This document shows, piece by piece, positions 59,584 to 64,000 of a stretch of 64,000 nucleotides of DNA (its first letter is position 1; the number at the start of each line of letters is the position of its first letter). The notes below the pieces were generated by a model, which saw nothing but the letters and a program-made list of their open reading frames with translations, made no database searches and had not been told where the DNA came from. Source of the stretch: Actinomadura craniellae (GTDB lineage: Bacteria; Actinomycetota; Actinomycetes; Streptosporangiales; Streptosporangiaceae); assembly GCF_003289645.1 (NCBI RefSeq), contig NZ_QLYX01000001.1, positions 434,001 to 498,000 on the forward strand. The letters run 5' to 3'. The translations under genes were made by a program, and so were the position numbers.

Positions 59584-60843
59584 ATGAACGTCGACGACAT
59601 GATCCTGGTCAGCATCGACGACCACGTGATCGAGCCCCGCGACATGTTCGAGAGGCACGTCCCCGAGAAGTACCGGGACCAGGCGCCGAAGTCCATCATG
59701 GACGAGAACGGCTACGAGAAGTGGTGGTTCCAGGGCATCCCCAGCGTCTCCAGCAGCCTCAACGCCGTCGTGGGCTGGCCGAACGAGGAGTGGGGGATGA
59801 ACCCCTCCACCTTCGCCGAGATGCGGCCGGGCAGCTACGACATCCACGAGCGCGTGCGGGACATGAACCGCAACGGGATCCTCGCCTCGATGTGCTTCCC
59901 GTCGTTCGCCGGCTTCAGCGCGCGGTTCTTCCAGGAGGCGCAGGACAAGGACCTGGCGCTCATCATGCTGAAGGCCTACAACGACTGGCACATCGACGAG
60001 TGGGCGGCGACCTACCCCGGCCGCTTCATCCCCCTCGCGCTCGGGCCCGTCTGGCACCCGGAGGAGCTCGCCGCGGAGGTGCGGCGGGTGGCGGCCAAGG
60101 GCGTCCGTGCCATCACCATGCCGGAACTGCCCCACATCCAGGGCCTGCCGAGCTACCACGACCTGGAGTACTGGGGCCCGTTCTTCCAGGCCGCCTCCGA
60201 AACCGGAGTCGTCATGTGCCTGCACATCGGGCAGGGCTTCGGCGCGATCAACGGTGCCCCCGGCGCCCCGATCGACAACATGATCATCCTGGCGACCCAG
60301 GTGTCCACGTTCGCGGCCCAGGACCTGCTGTGGGGCGGGGCGATGACCAAGTACCCCGACCTGAAGATCGCCTGGTCGGAGGCGGGGATCGGATGGATCC
60401 CGTTCTACCTGGACCGGTGCGACCGGCACTACACCAACCAGCGCTGGCTGGGACACGACTTCGGCGGCAAGCTGCCCAGCGACATCTTCCGGGAGCACTC
60501 GCTGGCCTGCTACGTCACCGACCCCACGGCGCTCAAGGTGCGGCACGACATCGGTGTCGAGATCATCGCGTGGGAGTGCGACTACCCGCACTCGGACTCG
60601 ATCTGGCCGAACGCACCCGAGTTCGTGCACGCGGAGATGCAGGGCGCGGGCGTGCCCGACAACGAGATCAACATGATCACGTACGAGAACACCTGCCGCT
60701 TCTTCGGCTGGGACGCCTTCAAGCACATCCCGAAGGAGCAGGCCACCGTCGGCGCGCTGCGCGCGCTGTCGCCGGACGTCGACACGACCATCCGCTCCAA
60801 GCACGAGTGGCGGCAGATGTACGACCTGGCGCACTCCTCCTGA
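59584..60843 (+). CDS. Amidohydrolase-2 family protein
   Basis: The 419-residue protein is a longer member of amidohydrolase-2. It begins with ILVSIDDHVIEPRDMF, has GVVMCLHIGQGFGA and LKIAWSEAGIGWIPFYLDR in the barrel, and ends with WECDYPHSDSIWP, where the catalytic aspartate lies. Relatives sit in actinobacterial steroid and terpene degradation clusters, and they resemble gamma-resorcylate or ring-cleavage-product decarboxylases. The ATG at 59584 has GAGAGGAAA upstream; a GTG at 59524 would overlap the preceding stop. A strong terminator follows. Confidence 0.87.
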   Translation: MNVDDMILVSIDDHVIEPRDMFERHVPEKYRDQAPKSIMDENGYEKWWFQGIPSVSSSLNAVVGWPNEEWGMNPSTFAEMRPGSYDIHERVRDMNRNGILASMCFPSFAGFSARFFQEAQDKDLALIMLKAYNDWHIDEWAATYPGRFIPLALGPVWHPEELAAEVRRVAAKGVRAITMPELPHIQGLPSYHDLEYWGPFFQAASETGVVMCLHIGQGFGAINGAPGAPIDNMIILATQVSTFAAQDLLWGGAMTKYPDLKIAWSEAGIGWIPFYLDRCDRHYTNQRWLGHDFGGKLPSDIFREHSLACYVTDPTALKVRHDIGVEIIAWECDYPHSDSIWPNAPEFVHAEMQGAGVPDNEINMITYENTCRFFGWDAFKHIPKEQATVGALRALSPDVDTTIRSKHEWRQMYDLAHSS

Positions 60844-60872
60844 GCGGAACCGAGCAGCGGATTCGTCCGCCA

Positions 60873-60906
60873 CGTCGGCGCGCGGCCTCCGGGCCGCGCG
60901 CCGACG
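60873..60906. terminator. Strong bidirectional hairpin terminator
   Basis: A perfect 15-base-pair stem (60873-60887 with 60892-60906) and a four-base TCCG loop lie between the converging amidohydrolase and SDR genes. Its position before both stops' downstream flanks makes it suitable for ending both transcripts. Confidence 0.82.
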
Positions 60907-60911
60907 CGCGT

Positions 60912-61682
60912 TCAGGACGAGAAGGAGTAGCCGCCGTTGAGGGGGTAGGTCTGCCCGGTCACCCAGCCCGCCTGCGGCCCGGAGAGGAAGGCCACCAGCG
61001 CGGCCACCTCGTCCGGCCGGCCGGTGCGCCGGATGACGTACCGGCCCAGGTTCCGGGTCAGGGCGGGGTCGTCGGGGTCCATCCCCTCCGGGGTGATCGT
61101 CCCCAGGGACACGCAGTTGACGGTGATGCCGTGCCGGCCGACCTCCCGGGCGATCGCCCGGCTGAACCCCGCGGCGCCCGCCTTGGCCGCCGAGTAGGCC
61201 GCCATCGTCGGCTCTCCGATCCGGCCGGCGTCGGAGATGATGGTCACGACGCGGCCCCAGGAGCGGTCGACCATGCCGGGCAGGAACGCCCGGACCGCGT
61301 GCATCACCCCGTACAGGTTGACGCGGAGGAAGCCCTCCCAGTCGTCGGGCGCCGTCTCGATGAAGGAGGCGAAGTCCTCCCGCCCCAGGGACGTCGTCCG
61401 GCCGGCGTTGCCCGCGTTGTTGATCAGGATGTCGACCGGGCCGACCGCCTGGGCGGCCCGCCGCACCGCGGACCAGTCCGTGACGTCGAAGAGCGCCGGC
61501 TCCGCGCGGCCGCCGGCCATGGTGATCTCGGCGGCCACGGCGTCGGCCCGGTCGCCAGCGAGGTCGTTGATGACCACCTCGGCGCCCTGGCGGGCCAGTT
61601 CGAGTGCGATGACGCGCCCCATGCCCTGCCCGGCCCCGGTCACCAGGGCGCGCCGGCCGGTGTGCGTGCGCTCATCCGTCAT
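60912..61682 (-). CDS. Short-chain dehydrogenase/reductase
   Basis: The 256-residue SDR has TGAGQGMG as its cofactor motif near residue 12, NNAG near 95, the catalytic serine in IISDAGRIG-type surroundings and the YSAAK catalytic pair near 162-166. An aspartate after the second strand (INDLAGD) suggests NAD. It ends with TGQTYPLNGGYSFSS. It probably oxidises a hydroxyl group or reduces a ketone in a ring or side-chain intermediate. The ATG at 61682 follows GGAGGTCCGC. It is divergent from the first MaoC-fold gene. Confidence 0.9.
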   Translation of the reverse strand: MTDERTHTGRRALVTGAGQGMGRVIALELARQGAEVVINDLAGDRADAVAAEITMAGGRAEPALFDVTDWSAVRRAAQAVGPVDILINNAGNAGRTTSLGREDFASFIETAPDDWEGFLRVNLYGVMHAVRAFLPGMVDRSWGRVVTIISDAGRIGEPTMAAYSAAKAGAAGFSRAIAREVGRHGITVNCVSLGTITPEGMDPDDPALTRNLGRYVIRRTGRPDEVAALVAFLSGPQAGWVTGQTYPLNGGYSFSS

Positions 61683-61819
61683 GCGGACCTCCTTCGCCGG
61701 CGCGGTCCAGTGTGTCGGCCACGCAACGATCAATCAATACGAAATTTCTATATCTGTCAATCTATTGTGTATGATCTCCACCGGAACATCGGCACAGGTA
61801 GGCGAAGGGGATAGGGCAG
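61683..61819. promoter_or_regulatory. AT-rich divergent promoter region
   Basis: This is unusually AT-rich for the window. On the minus strand TTGACA (61760-61755) is followed by TATTGA- or ATTGAT-like -10 sequences at 15-16 bases, a plausible SDR promoter. On the plus strand TATGAT (61770-61775) is a possible -10 for the MaoC-fold gene. Confidence 0.5.
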
Positions 61820-62347
61820 ATGAGCGAACTCGGTCTCGTCCGGCCCGACATGCAAGGCATCGTCGGCCAGCCCTACGGGCGGCAGGTCTCGTATCCGATC
61901 AGCGCGTCCGACATCCGCAAATGGGCGCTGGCGGTGTACTTCCCGCAGACACCACCATCGCGGTACGCCGACCCCCGCGCCGCCGCGGCCGGCCGGCTCG
62001 TCGCTCCGCTGGACTTCAACCCGTTCGCCTGGGGGGCCGCCGAGGAGACGGGCACCGGGCGCGAGATCGAGATCGGGCCCGAATACCGCAGCTCCGGCGC
62101 CATGGAGCACTACCTCGGTGTCACCCCGCCGGAGCTCCGGCGGGCGCTCAACGGCGGGGTGTCGGCCACCTACACCGGGGTGCCCATGCGGCCCGGCGAC
62201 GTCATCACTGCGGAGTCCGCCATCGCCGGCTACTCCGAACGGGAGGGGCGGCTCGGCGCCATGTTGCTGACCGACATCGCCACGACCTGGACCAACCAGG
62301 ACGGCGACGAGGTCAGGACCCGCCGCATGACGCTCATCCGCTACTGA
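61820..62347 (+). CDS. MaoC-fold protein, FAS1-like dehydratase type (first of pair)
   Basis: The 175-residue protein has the MaoC/hotdog layout of FAS1-like dehydratases: GRQVSYPISASDIRKWALAV, then DPRAAAAGRLVAPLDFNPFAW and a beta-rich end (AMLLTDIATTWTNQDGDEV). In pairs such as this one, the N-terminal-type subunit often lacks a complete hydratase motif and works as a partner. Likely it forms an enoyl-CoA hydratase together with the next gene, 26 bases downstream. The substrate would be a CoA-linked enoyl intermediate. Confidence 0.82.
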   Translation: MSELGLVRPDMQGIVGQPYGRQVSYPISASDIRKWALAVYFPQTPPSRYADPRAAAAGRLVAPLDFNPFAWGAAEETGTGREIEIGPEYRSSGAMEHYLGVTPPELRRALNGGVSATYTGVPMRPGDVITAESAIAGYSEREGRLGAMLLTDIATTWTNQDGDEVRTRRMTLIRY

Positions 62348-62373
62348 GCCCGACGACCGACCAGGAGGACCCG

Positions 62374-62820
62374 ATGACCTACGCCGCTGCGCCCGGCGCG
62401 TCCACGCGGACGCCGGAGTTCGAGGTGAACGCCCCCGTCCCGCCGTTCGTACGGCCGGCCGGCCTGGAGGCGTGGAACCGCTACGCCGCCGTGAACGACG
62501 AGTTCGTCGGCATCCACATGGACGACGAGGCCGGGCAGGCCGCCGGCTACCCGGGCGCCATCGGGATGGGCAACCTGGTCTGGGGCTGGCTGCACTGCAT
62601 GGTCGAGGACTGGCTCGGCGACCGGGGCCGGCTGGAGCACCTGGAGTGCCGGTTCCGCGTTCCGGCCCTCAAGGGCGACGAGATCACCTGCGGCGGCGTC
62701 GTCAGCGGCCGCGAGGTCCGGGCGGACGGCACGACCGTGCTGGAACTGGACCTGTGGGCGGAGAAGCAGACGGGGGAACGGCTCACGTCGGCGAAGGGCC
62801 GGGTCGAGCTCTCGGGGTGA
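62374..62820 (+). CDS. MaoC-fold dehydratase (second of pair)
   Basis: The 148-residue protein has a hotdog fold with NDEFVGIHMDDEAGQAAGYPG, listed here as NDEFVGIHMDDEAG, which carries the Asp/His pair of hydratase-2 enzymes, then GMGNLVWGWLHCMVEDWLG and ALKGDEITCGGVVSGREV. It would hydrate a double bond in an enoyl-CoA, together with the preceding MaoC-fold partner. AGGAGG lies five bases before ATG 62374. A terminator follows. Confidence 0.85.
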   Translation: MTYAAAPGASTRTPEFEVNAPVPPFVRPAGLEAWNRYAAVNDEFVGIHMDDEAGQAAGYPGAIGMGNLVWGWLHCMVEDWLGDRGRLEHLECRFRVPALKGDEITCGGVVSGREVRADGTTVLELDLWAEKQTGERLTSAKGRVELSG

Positions 62821-62869
62821 ACCCTCTCCGGACGGAACGGCCCGCCCGGCGCACCCGGCGCGCATGACG

Positions 62870-62908
62870 CCAGCCCCCCGGCGCCGGAGGTGGACGTCGG
62901 GGGGCTGG
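62870..62908. terminator. Bidirectional hairpin terminator
   Basis: CCAGCCCCCCG (62870-62880) pairs perfectly with CGGGGGGCTGG (62898-62908) across a 17-base loop between converging genes. Confidence 0.7.
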
Positions 62909-62920
62909 TGGTCGTGGCGC

Positions 62921-63859
62921 TCAGGCGGCGGCGAAAGGATCGCCTGAGAGCTCCTCGGTGCTGAAGAAGAGGGGCGCCCCGAAGGTGTCCTCGACGTCGG
63001 TGACGATCAGTTCCTCGTTGACCCGGGTGGTCCGGACGTCGTTCTTGTTCAGCCAGGCCTCGGCCGAGTTGAGGTCGGTCACCTTGAAGTGCAGGCTGTA
63101 GATCATGTTGCCCCACTTCTCGACGTGCCGGCCGAGGTCGGAGGCGGGGTCCAGCGGCTCGGCGAGCTGCAGGAGGCAGTCACCGAGCTGCAGGATCGCG
63201 GACTTCGCCCGCAGGCCGTCGTCCGTGCCGGTCCTGACCGGTATCGCCTGCATGGTGTCGACGTAGGTTTCGACGGCGGGTTCGAGCTCCCGGACGCCCA
63301 GGGTGACGTGGGAGAAGCGCTCGATGGTGAGCGGGTGGGACCGCCACATCTGCACCAGCGACGACCACGTCTCCTCGTTCCGCGGGTCGTTGGGCATGTC
63401 GTGGTGGCACAGCTCCACCATCAGGCCGGCGGTGTCCCGCGGGCTCGGGAAGAAGTAACCCGTCTCCGGGTCGAGCTTCTCGATCTTCCCGCCGCCGGGC
63501 TTGCCGATGTAGACCCCGCGTTCCAGCAGCCGGTCGGCCAGCCCGACGAGGTCGTCGACCTTGTACCCGACCGAGTGCAGATGCTGCCCGAACTTCGTGT
63601 AGAACTTCCCGACGGGGAGGTCGGGGTTGGCCGGCATCTTCGGCGCCATGGTCTCGATGCACAGGTCGCCGATCATCAGGAGGGTCGCGTAGCGGTCCTC
63701 CCAGGGCAGGTAGTTCGGCTCGTCGACGCCCATGTACACGAAGCCGCCCAGGACGTCCTCGTAGAACTTGCGCAGCCGCTGCGCGTCGTCGGACATGTGG
63801 ACGACGTGGATCATCTGCCCGATGCCGTGGTCCCCGGTCCGCTTGACCTGTTGCTTCAT
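62921..63859 (-). CDS. VOC-family protein with two glyoxalase-like domains
   Basis: The 312-residue protein has two vicinal-oxygen-chelate domains, about residues 12-150 (IHVVHMSDDAQRLRKFYEDVL, split as IHVVHMSDDAQ and LRKFYEDVL; then FGQHLHSVGYKVDD) and 178-300 (FSHVTLGVRELEPAVETYV). Histidines in the first and later strands and the glutamates near MVELCHHD could be metal ligands. The group includes extradiol dioxygenases, isomerases and epimerases, so the reaction cannot be fixed. The ATG at 63859 has AGGAG about six bases upstream. It is followed on the same strand, upstream, by a gene cut at the edge. Confidence 0.83.
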   Translation of the reverse strand: MKQQVKRTGDHGIGQMIHVVHMSDDAQRLRKFYEDVLGGFVYMGVDEPNYLPWEDRYATLLMIGDLCIETMAPKMPANPDLPVGKFYTKFGQHLHSVGYKVDDLVGLADRLLERGVYIGKPGGGKIEKLDPETGYFFPSPRDTAGLMVELCHHDMPNDPRNEETWSSLVQMWRSHPLTIERFSHVTLGVRELEPAVETYVDTMQAIPVRTGTDDGLRAKSAILQLGDCLLQLAEPLDPASDLGRHVEKWGNMIYSLHFKVTDLNSAEAWLNKNDVRTTRVNEELIVTDVEDTFGAPLFFSTEELSGDPFAAA

Positions 63860-63869
63860 ATGGTTCTCC

Positions 63870-64000
63870 TCACAGCTCGCCGGAATCGCGGACGTACCAC
63901 TGGAGTGCCGGTGGGTTGTCCGCCAGGTCCATGGCGGGGGACAACTGCATCTGGCCGGACGTGGCGGCCTCCGTCAGGCTGGCCTCCGCCGCGGCCACCT
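63870..64000 (-). CDS. C-terminal end of an unidentified gene (cut by right edge)
   Basis: An open frame on the minus strand enters from beyond the window and stops at 63870-63872, ten bases before the VOC start. The visible tail reads AAAEASLTEAATSGQ, then LADNPPALQWYVRDSGEL. It has normal codon use. About 42 residues are seen, too few for family assignment. Its closeness suggests it is co-transcribed with the VOC gene. Confidence 0.6.
   Translation of the reverse strand, partial: VAAAEASLTEAATSGQMQLSPAMDLADNPPALQWYVRDSGEL

Noticed and set aside
1-64000. tRNA, rRNA, CRISPR, prophage, insertion sequence or defence-system genes
   Set aside because: No sequence with the needed structure or protein signatures was recognised on either strand.

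Overview
The window is a high-GC, gene-dense stretch of an actinomycete chromosome. GTG and TTG starts, four-base stop/start overlaps and a two-permease, six-Mce operon with a Mam protein all fit. An F420-type luciferase-like oxidoreductase, PadR, PucR and ECF42 regulators and a TatA gene fit as well. The gene set would suit Actinomadura or a relative in the Streptosporangiales, but that placement is an inference. I see no rRNA, tRNA, CRISPR array, insertion sequence or phage gene. The window reads as a series of catabolic islands, each with its own regulator and often a recognisable palindromic operator.

Layout. 0-8.4 kb: the end of an amidohydrolase, a small alpha/beta-barrel protein, a PadR/permease pair, a zinc alcohol dehydrogenase, a DUF2889 protein, an MFS transporter, and an ECF42 sigma factor with its DGPF (YCII) partner. 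8.7-13.3 kb: an oxalate-degradation operon (oxalyl-CoA decarboxylase, formyl-CoA transferase and an AAE3-like oxalate-CoA ligase). 13.4-17.2 kb: a quinone-oxidoreductase-like protein, a PAS-GAF-SpoIIE phosphatase and a DUF5954-like protein. 17.2-30.6 kb: a thirteen-gene minus-strand operon with a peptide ABC importer, N-acyl-D-amino-acid deacylase, RidA, a D-threonine aldolase/D-serine dehydratase-like enzyme, FAH and amidohydrolase enzymes, two Gfo/Idh/MocA oxidoreductases and an IclR regulator. A class III aminotransferase is divergent from it, and an IclR-type palindrome lies in the shared promoter region.

32-43.6 kb: oxidative islands. They comprise tatA, a Baeyer-Villiger-type monooxygenase, a TetR and a Tat-exported FAD enzyme (two matching TetR-type palindromes); a PucR regulator with an MpaB-type oxygenase; a TetR divergent from a second MpaB oxygenase across a perfect mirrored operator pair; a secreted peptidoglycan-binding protein; and an amidohydrolase with its TetR and three operator copies. 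43.6-55.3 kb: a PucR regulator, a TetR and the mce lipid-import operon (yrbEA, yrbEB, mceA-F, mam). 55.4-64 kb: a second catabolic island with a thioesterase, P450, a near-twin of the TetR before the mce operon, an F420-type oxidoreductase, amidohydrolase, SDR, two MaoC-fold proteins and a VOC protein. The last gene runs off the right edge.

How they may work together. The mce system probably imports a hydrophobic (lipid or steroid-like) substrate, and the flanking P450, MaoC, SDR, thioesterase and amidohydrolase genes look like enzymes for oxidising such molecules. The two TetR paralogues on either side of the mce block tie the halves together. The central operon most simply fits uptake and breakdown of N-acyl or peptide-bound D-amino acids. 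These links rest on gene context, and no substrate can be read from sequence alone.
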